The position numbers and the translations under genes are program-made. From Cyclobacteriaceae bacterium (GTDB lineage: Bacteria > Bacteroidota > Bacteroidia > Cytophagales > Cyclobacteriaceae), in the NCBI GenBank assembly GCA_019638285.1, contig JAHBUB010000011.1, positions 1-64,000 on the forward strand: 64,000 nucleotides of DNA, given 5' to 3'. Below, one piece after another: positions 8,879 through 17,452 of this stretch. The first letter of the stretch is position 1; each line of letters begins with the position of its first letter. The notes under the pieces are model-generated. The model saw only the letters and a program-made list of their open reading frames with translations, searched no databases and had not been told where the DNA came from.

Positions 8879-9036
8879 TTTAGAACGTAAATATATGAAT
8901 ACCTATAGCCCCTGCCAAAATGATTGTCTTTCAAAGACTCGTAGAATTTGAATAACAGCTTCTTTTTACTGTTTTTTGGCAATGAAAACTTTGATGTTAA
9001 TTAAACCGTTAAAGTTATTTAACCGATTTTTTGAAT

Positions 9037-10656
9037 ATGAGTGAGCCGAATAATACGAATTATCAGATAAAACTCCCTTTGATTTTGTGCATTGGTCTGG
9101 CGGGCGGGGTTCTTATTGGAGCCAGTCTGAATTCGCGCACTGAATCTGATGCTGTTGGGGCTGATGTTCAAAAGTTAAGAGAGGTGCTTTCTCTTATCAA
9201 CACCGAATATGTTGACGAAACTAAAACGGATGAATTAGTAGATGACGCTATCCAACACATTTTAGGTAAGCTCGACCCTCACTCCGCCTACATTCCCGCT
9301 AAGGAAAGAATGGAGGCCAATGAAGATCTGCGCGGCAACTTTGAAGGCATAGGGATTGAATTCAGCATTTTCCAAGATACACTTGTGGTGGTAGCAGCTT
9401 TGAGCGGTGGACCTTCGGAGGCTGTTGGGCTCCGCACAGGCGATCGCATTGTGAATGTAGATGGAGAAAATATTGCAGGTATTGGTTTAAGAAATAGCGA
9501 GGTTTCCAAAAAGCTAAAGGGGCCGAAGGGAACTGAGGTAAAGATTGAGGTGGTAAGAAGAAATGTAGGCCAGCCAATAAGTTTTAGCATTATTCGGGAT
9601 AAGATTCCTCAGTCTTCTGTGGATGCCTCTTATATGATAAATGAGGAGGTGGGGTATATTAAAGTGAGCCGCTTTTCGCAGACTACCTATTCGGAGTTTC
9701 GTGCCGCCATGGAAAAATTAAAGAAAGAGGGGATGAGCAAAATGATCCTGGACTTACAGGGAAACCCAGGGGGATATATGAACCAGGCAATAGATCTGGC
9801 GGATGATTTCCTCCCCGCTGGAGAGAAAATAGTTTTTACCAATGGAAAAGACAAGCGATACAATTCGGATGCTATGTCAACGGCAAAAGGTGAGTTTGAA
9901 AAAGGTGATTTGATCGTACTCATCAATGAAGGAAGTGCTTCAGCCTCCGAAATTGTGGCAGGGGCACTTCAAGATAATGACCGTGCATTGATTGTGGGCA
10001 GAAGGTCTTATGGAAAAGGATTGGTACAGTCTCCTTTTGATCTCAATGATGGATCTGAATTACGATTGACCATCTCACGGTACTATACGCCAAGTGGCCG
10101 ATCCATTCAAAAGCCCTATGATGATAATCAGGAGTATTCCAAAGACATCATGGAGCGATACAAACATGGTGAGTTCTTCCATGCCGATAGCATTAAGTTT
10201 AATGATTCCTTAAAGTACCAAACCCGTAGTGGCCGAACCGTTTATGGTGGTGGGGGCATTATGCCTGACTACTTTGTGCCTTTGGATACTACCCTCAACA
10301 GCATCTATTTGAATGCTTTGTTTAATTCCAACTCATTTCAGGAATATGCCTTTAATTATGCGCTGGAAAACAAGGCCAAATTGGAAAAGATGGGTTTCAA
10401 AGAATTTTATCATGATTTTAAAGTAAATAATGCCATGTATTCAGACTTGGTGAATGTGGGTAAACGCAATGGTGTAGACCCCAACTGGAATGATCTGAAT
10501 AAAAATAAGGAAGTCTTTGAAACATTTCTAAAGGCAAATATTGCCAGAAGAATTTGGGGCAGCGAAAGCTTCTATCCTATCTTCAACGAAACCAACGAGA
10601 TTTTGCAGCAGGCTTTGCAACTATTCGATAAGGTTCCGGATCGCGCTAAAATGTAG
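9037..10656 (+). CDS. S41 family C-terminal processing peptidase (CtpA/Prc-like)
   Basis: Envelope serine protease that degrades or trims proteins from their C termini. The 539-residue protein has an N-terminal membrane anchor/signal (about 11-27), a PDZ domain (about 85-170; GIGIEF, GLRTGDRIVNVDGENI) and the S41 catalytic domain. NEGSASASEIVAGAL gives nucleophile S302, and RSYGKGLVQ gives general base K327. A TTG lies two codons upstream in frame at 9031; the ATG at 9037 is chosen. The C-terminal ~150 residues after the protease core are common in Bacteroidota S41 enzymes. It stands alone on the plus strand, divergent from the hemerythrin gene. Confidence 0.93.
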   Translation: MSEPNNTNYQIKLPLILCIGLAGGVLIGASLNSRTESDAVGADVQKLREVLSLINTEYVDETKTDELVDDAIQHILGKLDPHSAYIPAKERMEANEDLRGNFEGIGIEFSIFQDTLVVVAALSGGPSEAVGLRTGDRIVNVDGENIAGIGLRNSEVSKKLKGPKGTEVKIEVVRRNVGQPISFSIIRDKIPQSSVDASYMINEEVGYIKVSRFSQTTYSEFRAAMEKLKKEGMSKMILDLQGNPGGYMNQAIDLADDFLPAGEKIVFTNGKDKRYNSDAMSTAKGEFEKGDLIVLINEGSASASEIVAGALQDNDRALIVGRRSYGKGLVQSPFDLNDGSELRLTISRYYTPSGRSIQKPYDDNQEYSKDIMERYKHGEFFHADSIKFNDSLKYQTRSGRTVYGGGGIMPDYFVPLDTTLNSIYLNALFNSNSFQEYAFNYALENKAKLEKMGFKEFYHDFKVNNAMYSDLVNVGKRNGVDPNWNDLNKNKEVFETFLKANIARRIWGSESFYPIFNETNEILQQALQLFDKVPDRAKM

Positions 10657-10756
10657 TCGGCACAAAATTATAACTGCCGGAGCCATCTCGTAATTGAGCA
10701 GGCTATGGTTCCTGATAAAATGAACAGGTAGTTTTTTCATAATCATTACGCAAAGG

Positions 10757-10779
10757 GCGTTACGCAAGTCACGTAACGC
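10757..10779. repeat. Perfect 8-bp inverted repeat in the 271-nt gap before hmgA
   Basis: GCGTTACG - 7 nt - CGTAACGC. An overlapping direct repeat TTACGCAA also occurs at 10747 and 10760. It lies about 100 nt after the protease stop and 150 nt before hmgA. It could be an operator, a terminator stem without U-run, or an intergenic palindromic element; nothing else in this gap was recognised. Confidence 0.5.
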
Positions 10780-10927
10780 AAACTGCATAACCAAGAAATG
10801 ATCAGAGAGAAATGCCAAGCTCAGTCAACCGACAATATCTAAATCCATCAGAGATTAAAAAATAATGTATTTTTATAAAACAAAACCCATATTTCGATCA
10901 GGCTCAGGTACTTAAACTATAATTTCT

Positions 10928-12121
10928 ATGTACTACCATCGCTTAGGAAAAATTCCGCCCAAAAGACATACCCAATTTCGTCAGCCGGATGGAAGTTTGT
11001 ACAAGGAAGAACTGGTGAGCTCAGAAGGTTTTTCCGGAATCTACTCCAATCTTTATCATATCAATGCGCCTACCCGGGTAAAAGAAATTAATGAGCCCGT
11101 AAAGTATGGCCCAAAAATGATTATGAATTATGCATTGCGCCAGACTCATCTGAATACCAGTAAAGTAGAGACTACAGGCGAAGATTATTTAAGCGCGAGA
11201 AAAGTACTATTGATGAACAGCGATTGTTCAATTTCAATTTGCTCTCCGAAGCAGCGCAAAATGAATTACTTCTATAAGAATGCGGAGGGAGATGAAGTGA
11301 TCTATGTCCATGACGGAAGCGGTGTTCTTATTTCTCAGTTTGGTAAACTTGAAATTAAGCAGGGTGATTATGTGGTGATACCCAGAACTGTCATTTACAA
11401 ACTAGAATTTAATGATGGGCCACTTCGGTTGTTGATTGTGGAGTCTGCTTCTCCGATAGAGACCGTAAAACGCTATCGCAATCAACTGGGTCAATTGTTA
11501 GAACATTCGCCCTACTGCGAAAGAGATATTCGTCCACCGCACGAATTAATGACGGATACAAAAAAAGGTGATCATCTGATGAAGATCAAGAAACAAGGTT
11601 ACCTGCATCAATACGTGTACGATTATAGCCCTCTGGATTTGGTGGGATGGGATGGGTTTCTCTGGCCTTACGCATTTTCCATTCATGACTTTGAACCCAT
11701 TACTGGGCGCATACATCAGCCACCACCCGTACATCAAACGTTTCAGGCACACAATTTTGTGATTTGTTCGTTCGTGCCACGATTGTTTGACTACCATCCT
11801 AAGGCCATACCCGCTCCCTACAACCACAGCAACATCGACTCTGACGAAGTTTTGTACTATGCGGAAGGAAACTTCATGAGCCGCAAGGGTATCGACCGCG
11901 GGTCCTTTACCCTTCATCCGGGCGGCTTACCCCATGGGCCCCATCCGGGTACAGTAGAAAAAAGTATTGGTGCAAAAGAAACCCATGAGCTGGCAGTAAT
12001 GATTGACACATTCCGTCCGTTGCATCTTACAGAGGACGCATTAGAGTTCTTAGATAAAAAATATCCGATGAGCTGGACAGATGAATCTACTGAACCCTTT
12101 AATGAAATCAATACCCCATAA
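10928..12121 (+). CDS. hmgA: Homogentisate 1,2-dioxygenase
   Basis: Cupin-fold Fe(II) ring-cleavage enzyme converting homogentisate to maleylacetoacetate in tyrosine/phenylalanine breakdown. The 397-residue length matches the shorter bacterial branch. HmgA-type stretches are visible: the N-terminal HRLGKIPPKRHTQF, GDYVVIPRTVIYKLEF in the first cupin half, and the iron-site region PYNHSNIDSDEVLYY followed by HPGGLPHGPHPG, supplying the His/Glu/His ligand set. It is followed after 3 nt by a thioesterase gene and then a cyclase-family hydrolase, forming an apparent three-gene operon. Confidence 0.93.
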   Translation: MYYHRLGKIPPKRHTQFRQPDGSLYKEELVSSEGFSGIYSNLYHINAPTRVKEINEPVKYGPKMIMNYALRQTHLNTSKVETTGEDYLSARKVLLMNSDCSISICSPKQRKMNYFYKNAEGDEVIYVHDGSGVLISQFGKLEIKQGDYVVIPRTVIYKLEFNDGPLRLLIVESASPIETVKRYRNQLGQLLEHSPYCERDIRPPHELMTDTKKGDHLMKIKKQGYLHQYVYDYSPLDLVGWDGFLWPYAFSIHDFEPITGRIHQPPPVHQTFQAHNFVICSFVPRLFDYHPKAIPAPYNHSNIDSDEVLYYAEGNFMSRKGIDRGSFTLHPGGLPHGPHPGTVEKSIGAKETHELAVMIDTFRPLHLTEDALEFLDKKYPMSWTDESTEPFNEINTP

Positions 12122-12124
12122 GCT

Positions 12125-12559
12125 TTGAGCAAATTTATTGTCCCCATACAAATCCGCTGGTCAGACATTGATCAAAACAGGCACCTGCGCCACTCTGTAT
12201 ACTATGATTATGGCGCGATGGTGCGCATGAAATATCTGAATGAGCATGGCTTGACTTCTGAAAAACTGGAGACACTTCAAGTTGGCCCGATTCTTTTCAG
12301 GGAGGAAGCACTCTTCAAAAGGGAAATAATACTGGAAGATAAAATCACCGTAGATGTTGAAATTTGTTCTGCTCGCGAAGACTATTCCCGATGGAGCTTA
12401 AGACACACCTTCTTAAAAGAAGATGGAACAATTGCTGCTATCATCAATATGGATGGAGCGTTTCTAGACCTGACAAAAAGGAAACTTACTCAGCCTCCGG
12501 ATTTTGTAAAAGAAATATTTAGATCCTTTCAGAAAAGCAGTGATTTTAAAACTTCTTAG
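12125..12559 (+). CDS. 4HBT-type acyl-CoA thioesterase (hot-dog fold)
   Basis: Small 144-residue hot-dog-fold protein. The motif WSDIDQNRHLRHSVYYDYG matches the YbgC/4HBT active-site helix (D-x-N-x-H variant), which hydrolyses short or medium acyl-CoA or hydroxybenzoyl-CoA esters. The start is TTG at 12125, three bases after the hmgA stop; no ATG is available upstream in frame. Its place between hmgA and a cyclase-family hydrolase suggests a role in aromatic or amino-acid catabolism, but the substrate cannot be read from sequence. Confidence 0.82.
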   Translation: MSKFIVPIQIRWSDIDQNRHLRHSVYYDYGAMVRMKYLNEHGLTSEKLETLQVGPILFREEALFKREIILEDKITVDVEICSAREDYSRWSLRHTFLKEDGTIAAIINMDGAFLDLTKRKLTQPPDFVKEIFRSFQKSSDFKTS

Positions 12560-12586
12560 ACTTCATCATAATCTAGCACGCGGAAC

Positions 12587-13252
12587 ATGGCCACCAGTAA
12601 ATTAATTGACCTTAGTCACACCATTAAAGATGGCATGATCACCTACAAGGGTTTACCAGCCCCTTTGGTTTGTGACTACCTCAGTCATAATAATTCAAAG
12701 TATTTATACGAAGACGCAGAATTCCAAATTGGAAAAATAGAAATGATTGCCAACACAGGTACTTACATCGACTGCCCCTTTCACAGATACAAGGATGGTA
12801 AAGATATAAGTGAAACCGAACTGGAGAAGTTTGCAAATCTACCGGGACTAACCGTTTCTGCGCACAATGAAAATGGAATTGAAATCGGGGTAGAATATTT
12901 TGAGCACGTTGACGTATTGGGTAAAGCCGTGCTGGTTCATACAGATTGGAGTGATCACTGGCAAACAGATGCCTACTTTGAAAATCACCCTTTCCTCACT
13001 GAGCAAGCTGCTAAATATTTAAGAGATAAAGGGGCAAAGCTGGTGGGCATTGATTCTTATAACATCGATGACACAAGAACCAAAAGAAGACCCGTCCACA
13101 GCATTCTTTTGGGAGAGGAAATTTTAATTGTGGAGCATCTTTGTAACCTGAAAAGCATTCCGAAGAATACTGATTTTTACTTTAATGCAGTTCCACCCAA
13201 GATCAAAGGGATGGGGGCTTACCCGGTGAGGGCATATGCTCAGCTCATGTAG
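12587..13252 (+). CDS. Cyclase-family metal-dependent hydrolase (kynurenine formamidase-like)
   Basis: The 221-residue protein of the 'putative cyclase' superfamily includes arylformamidases (KynB) and isatin hydrolases. It opens with LIDLSHTIKDGM and carries the metal-site motif NTGTYIDCPFHRYKDG (about residues 54-69). The first His of the usual H-x-G-T-H pattern is replaced (NTGTY), while IDCPFH is kept. VGIDSYNIDD follows. It is the third gene of the hmgA operon and ends 8 bp inside the convergent purN gene. Reaction is inferred only to family level. Confidence 0.8.
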   Translation: MATSKLIDLSHTIKDGMITYKGLPAPLVCDYLSHNNSKYLYEDAEFQIGKIEMIANTGTYIDCPFHRYKDGKDISETELEKFANLPGLTVSAHNENGIEIGVEYFEHVDVLGKAVLVHTDWSDHWQTDAYFENHPFLTEQAAKYLRDKGAKLVGIDSYNIDDTRTKRRPVHSILLGEEILIVEHLCNLKSIPKNTDFYFNAVPPKIKGMGAYPVRAYAQLM

Positions 13253-13832
13253 CGCTATAATTTCCCAAGACCCAACCTTCCACTACAGCAGGATAGTGTT
13301 TATATTCCAACTCGTGCACTTTATGGGCTATTTCATCAGGTGTATCTTCTTGATCGACTGTGGTCTTTGCCTGAAAAATAATGGCCCCTTCATCATAATG
13401 TTGATTCACCAGATGAATGGTGATTCCCGTCTCTGTTTCATTAGCCGCCTTCACTGCTTCATGCACTTTTGATCCATACATTCCTTTGCCTCCATGTCTC
13501 GGCAACAAAGCAGGGTGAATATTGATTATCCTTTGAAGATAACTATCAATCAGGTTATCAGGGATAAGCCATAAAAACCCAGCAAGAATAATATGTGTAA
13601 TTTCCTCTTCCAGGAGCCAGCTTAAGACTTCACCACCCTCCAATTGTTTTTTATCAAATACCTTAGTGGGGACTCCTGCCTTCTTTGCTCGCTGTAGCAC
13701 AAAAGCATTCGGATTATTACTTAATAATAAGGAAATCTCAATTTGACCATGGTCCTTAAAGTAAGTAAAAAAACGTTCAGCGTTGGTTCCACTGCCGGAA
13801 GCAAAAATAGCCAACCTATATTTTTCATTCAT
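13245..13832 (-). CDS. purN: Phosphoribosylglycinamide formyltransferase PurN
   Basis: Formyl-THF-dependent GAR transformylase of purine synthesis. The 195-residue protein shows IFASGSGTNAERF (phosphate loop), HPALLPRHGGKGMYG with the catalytic His, and ETGITIHLVNQHYDEGAIIFQ with the catalytic Asp region. ATG at 13832 is preferred to the GTG two codons upstream. Its 3' end overlaps the convergent cyclase-family gene by 8 bp. Confidence 0.96.
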   Translation of the reverse strand: MNEKYRLAIFASGSGTNAERFFTYFKDHGQIEISLLLSNNPNAFVLQRAKKAGVPTKVFDKKQLEGGEVLSWLLEEEITHIILAGFLWLIPDNLIDSYLQRIINIHPALLPRHGGKGMYGSKVHEAVKAANETETGITIHLVNQHYDEGAIIFQAKTTVDQEDTPDEIAHKVHELEYKHYPAVVEGWVLGNYSAT

Positions 13833-13858
13833 CAGCACAAAGAAAATAAATAATTATG

Positions 13859-14716
13859 TTAAATCATGGCCATACTTGCAATACCCAGCAACAAGATAAG
13901 CTTACAAAGTGAACTGAGTCTTGCAAAATCACGAATCGTATCTGCACGCTTAAGTCTTACGATCAGATAAACCATTGGGAGGAAAAGAAAGAAAAAAAAG
14001 AAAAGTATTGGCAACCCCGCATACAAGTTATTAATCAGTAGCACCAGTACGGCAAATGATACAAGAAGAAAATAGAGAAATGATTTTGTTTTTCTGGGAC
14101 CCCAGACAATCGGAAGCGTTCTACACCCAAATGAATTATCCCCTTTCCAGTCCTCCATATCCTTTATAATCTCTCTGACCAATGTCATACCCATTGCAAA
14201 CAGTGCATAAAAAAGAATAAAAGAATTGAAAGGCTTATAGAGCAAGTTTACAACTAGAATGGATAAAGCCGTTAACAACCCTATAACCAAATTACCAACA
14301 AAAGGCTGCCGCTTGAGGTTGTTGGAATAAAGCCACAGAAGAAATGCAGAAAAGAAATTTATCAATACTATTTGCCAACTTAAGAAAAAGCCAACCGCCA
14401 CTCCTAGTATTGATAATGCCGTATGGAAAAAGATGGCATAACGCCTCGTTATGCCCCTCCCTATTACCACGCGTTCCGGCTTATTAATCAAATCAATTTT
14501 TACATCGTAGTAATCATTAATAATATAGCCCGCTGCCGCTATCATCATGGTGGAGATTGATAATAATAAAAGCCGCCAATCAGCAAGTGTCTGAGGCCCC
14601 ACAAGAAAATAGGCTGTAAAATACTGTGCCAACCCAATGATAATGAGGTTCCAAAACCGGGTTAGGTGAAAAAGCGCACTAAAAAGCCTTAACAGTCGTA
14701 GGAACAATGACCTCAT
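13859..14716 (-). CDS. UbiA-family prenyltransferase
   Basis: Polytopic intramembrane prenyltransferase of 285 residues with about eight to nine membrane helices. The two aspartate motifs are present: NDYYDVKIDLINKPERVV and KDMEDWKGDNSFGCRTLP. Such Bacteroidota proteins are often labelled geranylgeranylglycerol-phosphate geranylgeranyltransferases; menaquinone or haem-type UbiA cannot be excluded. An in-frame TTG exists at 14755, but a TACCTTTG promoter box lies between it and the ATG at 14716, so the ATG is chosen. It is 26 nt upstream of purN. Confidence 0.85.
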   Translation of the reverse strand: MRSLFLRLLRLFSALFHLTRFWNLIIIGLAQYFTAYFLVGPQTLADWRLLLLSISTMMIAAAGYIINDYYDVKIDLINKPERVVIGRGITRRYAIFFHTALSILGVAVGFFLSWQIVLINFFSAFLLWLYSNNLKRQPFVGNLVIGLLTALSILVVNLLYKPFNSFILFYALFAMGMTLVREIIKDMEDWKGDNSFGCRTLPIVWGPRKTKSFLYFLLVSFAVLVLLINNLYAGLPILFFFFFLFLPMVYLIVRLKRADTIRDFARLSSLCKLILLLGIASMAMI

Positions 14717-14721
14717 TCCTG

Positions 14722-14729
14722 CAAAGGTA
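14722..14729 (-). promoter_or_regulatory. Candidate -7 box ahead of the UbiA gene
   Basis: TACCTTTG (TA-N2-TTTG) ends only 5 nt before the chosen ATG, implying a leaderless or nearly leaderless transcript. A TTTG lies upstream, but at a somewhat long spacing (23 nt). The box supports the ATG at 14716 over the upstream TTG. Confidence 0.4.
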
Positions 14730-14777
14730 ATAAGGGAAATGGCATTTAATGCCAAATCATTTCCATACCTCTACTAA

Positions 14778-17228
14778 TCAAAATTTTAAAGAAAGCATCA
14801 TAAGATAGTTTCTGCCGGCCTGTGGGTAGTAATAGTTTTGTCGTATCGTTTCACCTCCACCCATAAAGCCATAGGTATAACCATTGGACTCATAGGCCAC
14901 ATCAAAAATATTACTAGCGAGTATGCTAAAACTAAAATCTTTCAATCTGCCAATGGAAGGGCTGTAGCTCACCCTAAGGTCGTTTACAAAATAAGCATCA
15001 ATTTTTCGGCTTCGATTCGAGGTGTTGTCTAAGAACTGTTCTCCCACAAATTTCGATAAAAAGGTTGCCTCAAAATTCTCAAATGGATTATAGCTCAAAC
15101 TTGATCCGGCAATCACTGATGGTGAAAATGAAATATCTACATCTTTAAGTCGGTTCTTAATTTCGTTGTACTCATCATAGTTTATTCCGTAATCATAGAT
15201 GACTTCAGTGAAATTCTTGATTTTATTTTCACTCAAAGTCACATTGGCACCAAAAGTGATCTTTGAACTTACCCTCATAGCCCCTTCCAATTCAATCCCT
15301 GTACGATAACTTTTGTCTACGTTGGTTCTGATGGCCGCGCCCACATCATTCAGCTCACCTGTAAGCACCAATTGATCTTTGTAATTCATTAAATAGTAAT
15401 TAATATTAAAATTATAATTACTTCTTTTTACCCTCCACCCTACCTCCACATTGTCTAAAATTTCCGGTTTAGGATCAGTTCCAGTTGGGGCATTTATAAA
15501 ATCTGCTCTTACAGGTTCGCGTTGTGCCACTGCATAGGACGAATAAATTTGACTTCCGCCTTTCAGCTCATAAGTCAAGCCTATTTTTGGATTAAAGAAA
15601 TTGAAATTGGTATTTACACTATAATTTGATAAGTCTTTTTCAACTCCATGGGCTTGGTAATCAATTCTGCGAAGCTGTAGATCCAAGTACCCAACGAGGT
15701 TATCCGATATAGTGTAATTGCTTTTCCAAAATAGGTTGATGTCCTTTTTATCTCCGTGATTGGAGTAGTACCTAAAATCCTTGGGTGCGGTTAAAGCTAC
15801 TTCGGCCCAGATAATCTCGCCAAAATGCTCACCCTCATACCTGTTCCATGCGCCACCCAATACACCACTGTACCTTTCCCGCTCGTAATTGAGCGAATAC
15901 GTTATTCCATAGAAGTCATTGTCTAACCAGCGCCTTCTAATCAAATCAGTCTTTGTAATTGTCTCAGCTCCAATTACTACATCAGGTACTCCATAATTGG
16001 ACAAAGACTGATTGTATTTAAATTCTTCATAGTATCCTTTTCCCGGTGTATAATGAAAAGACAGGTTGGCGGTTATTGAGCGAGATGCCTGATGGGAAAA
16101 ATGAAGCTGAAAATTATCTTGTGAATAATTATCAATCTGATTTTCGTAGTCATAAATATTGAATGTCCTGCTGTTCGAATTCAATAAATTATCAGTCTGC
16201 TGTGTATTCCAGCCTTCTGCTGCAGCTGTAGCTAGCATATCTGTCACATCATTGTTAAGGCGCGATTCCGGCACACCATTCCAGCTCTGATAAGTCACTT
16301 CATGTCCGCCAAATGCAACGGCTTTTATAATCGTATTTTTACCAAAATAACCACCAGAAGCATAATACGATTTCAAATCAGAAGATGCGCGATCGATGTA
16401 CCCGTCAGAATTAATAAGAGAGGCCCGTGCATCAAAACCAAAACGGTTGTTTATCATACCCGTACCTAGCCCAATGGTATGCCTTCGCGTATTAAAAGAG
16501 CCAACAGAATTAATAATCTCTGCATAGGGACTTTCATTTTTAGTCATGGTGTGTAAATTAATGGAGGCGCCAAAAGCTCCGGCTCCATTCGTTGATGTAC
16601 CAACGCCTCGTTGTATTTGAATACTTTGAGTGGCCGTGGCAATATCCGGAATATCAACCCAAAACACCGCTTGCGTTTCGCTGTCGTTGTAAGGAATACC
16701 ATTAATGGTCACGTTGATCCGGGTAGCATCACTTCCTCTTATTCGCAATCCGGTATAACCCACTCCGGCACCGGCATCGGAAGTGGTGACAAGCGAAGTT
16801 GTGTAATTGAGAACAAAGGGGAGGTCTTGCCCAAAGTTTTGTTTTTTCAACTCCATCTTATTGATGTTGGTAAAAGTGGTTGGACCCTTTTCAGCCGCTC
16901 GCGTGGCATAAACAGTAACCTCTTCAGTTAACTGGGTGTCTTCCTCTAAAGTGATTGTCAGTATTTTATTTTCATTGATCACTACACGCTCCTGCTTTTC
17001 CTTGAAACCTAGGAATCGAATGAGTAAAACATATTCACCTCTCTTCACATTCTCCAATTGGAATTCGCCTAGATCGTTAGTAATTGCAAAATAATTGCCT
17101 CGATCCGATTGAATAGTGGCCCCTGCAAGAGGCCCCGAATTATCACTCACCTTACCAGAAACAGTAAATTGAGCCCACCCACTCAGATAGGCCGCACAGC
17201 AAATTGCTGTAGAAATAATTTTTAACAT
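14778..17228 (-). CDS. TonB-dependent outer-membrane receptor, probable thiamin(e) transporter
   Basis: Gated beta-barrel importer of 816 residues. A signal peptide (MLKIISTAICCAAYLSGWA) is followed by a carboxypeptidase-regulatory-like domain (about 22-105), a plug domain (TGLRIRGSDATRINVTINGI, FWVDIPDIATA) and a long beta-barrel ending in an aromatic residue (MMLSLKF). ATG at 17228 is chosen; the GTG ten codons upstream lies inside a leader hairpin. A TPP riboswitch immediately upstream points to thiamin or its precursors as substrate (inference by regulon, as established for other Bacteroidota). A matching promoter precedes the riboswitch. Confidence 0.92.
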   Translation of the reverse strand: MLKIISTAICCAAYLSGWAQFTVSGKVSDNSGPLAGATIQSDRGNYFAITNDLGEFQLENVKRGEYVLLIRFLGFKEKQERVVINENKILTITLEEDTQLTEEVTVYATRAAEKGPTTFTNINKMELKKQNFGQDLPFVLNYTTSLVTTSDAGAGVGYTGLRIRGSDATRINVTINGIPYNDSETQAVFWVDIPDIATATQSIQIQRGVGTSTNGAGAFGASINLHTMTKNESPYAEIINSVGSFNTRRHTIGLGTGMINNRFGFDARASLINSDGYIDRASSDLKSYYASGGYFGKNTIIKAVAFGGHEVTYQSWNGVPESRLNNDVTDMLATAAAEGWNTQQTDNLLNSNSRTFNIYDYENQIDNYSQDNFQLHFSHQASRSITANLSFHYTPGKGYYEEFKYNQSLSNYGVPDVVIGAETITKTDLIRRRWLDNDFYGITYSLNYERERYSGVLGGAWNRYEGEHFGEIIWAEVALTAPKDFRYYSNHGDKKDINLFWKSNYTISDNLVGYLDLQLRRIDYQAHGVEKDLSNYSVNTNFNFFNPKIGLTYELKGGSQIYSSYAVAQREPVRADFINAPTGTDPKPEILDNVEVGWRVKRSNYNFNINYYLMNYKDQLVLTGELNDVGAAIRTNVDKSYRTGIELEGAMRVSSKITFGANVTLSENKIKNFTEVIYDYGINYDEYNEIKNRLKDVDISFSPSVIAGSSLSYNPFENFEATFLSKFVGEQFLDNTSNRSRKIDAYFVNDLRVSYSPSIGRLKDFSFSILASNIFDVAYESNGYTYGFMGGGETIRQNYYYPQAGRNYLMMLSLKF

Positions 17229-17246
17229 TTTAAATTTTGGTTTAAA

Positions 17247-17261
17247 CCTGTGACGCACAGG
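17247..17261 (-). repeat. Leader hairpin between TPP aptamer and receptor start codon
   Basis: A perfect 6-bp stem with a 3-nt loop (CCTGTG-CGT-CACAGG as transcribed), followed by UUUAAA, about 20 nt before the ATG. It sits where the riboswitch expression platform should be. Upstream CCCC bases could pair alternatively with GGGG of the aptamer. Confidence 0.5.
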
Positions 17262-17284
17262 GGAATGCGCTCACTTACGTTTAA

Positions 17285-17365
17285 TCCTGCCTCCCTTCGT
17301 CCGCATTATCGGCATCAGGTTCATTGGGTATAATCTCAGCCCGTGTTTTTGGCACCCCTAATTTT
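17285..17365 (-). ncRNA. TPP (THI-box) riboswitch
   Basis: Read on the minus strand, the leader contains the conserved TPP-aptamer blocks in order and at normal spacing: GGGGTGCC, GGCTGAGATTATACCC, GAACCTGAT, GATAATGC and GAAGGGAG. CTGAGAnnATACCC is the pyrimidine-binding core, and the last three blocks form the pyrophosphate-sensing arm. The variable P3-type loop is short. The closing P1 helix is not obvious by eye. It lies between a good promoter and the TonB-dependent receptor gene, so TPP should repress receptor expression. Confidence 0.93.
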
Positions 17366-17372
17366 AATGACA

Positions 17373-17404
17373 CAAAGCTAGCCACATCTATTCGCAATCA
17401 CAAT
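17373..17404 (-). promoter_or_regulatory. Promoter of the TPP riboswitch/receptor transcript
   Basis: On the minus strand ATTG (17401-17404) is followed after 20 nt by TAGCTTTG (17373-17380), matching the Bacteroidota TTTG-N19-21-TAnnTTTG consensus. The expected transcription start at about 17367 falls exactly at the 5' edge of the riboswitch, which strengthens both calls. Confidence 0.65.
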
Positions 17405-17416
17405 TTTCATCCTGAA

Positions 17417-17448
17417 TTGTAATTTCTTCAACAAGTACTCTATTTTTG
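17417..17448 (+). promoter_or_regulatory. Promoter of the biotin-carrier gene
   Basis: TTG at 17417 and TATTTTTG at 17441-17448, separated by 21 nt, match the Bacteroidota consensus. The predicted start falls at or beside the ATG (17453), so the mRNA may be leaderless. It is back-to-back with the receptor promoter. Confidence 0.55.
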
Positions 17449-17452
17449 AACT

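Noticed and set aside
10621-10818. 65-codon minus-strand frame after the protease gene
   Set aside because: Overlaps the end of the protease gene and a palindromic gap; no family features.
11546-11917. 123-codon minus-strand frame inside hmgA
   Set aside because: Antisense shadow of a well-conserved enzyme.
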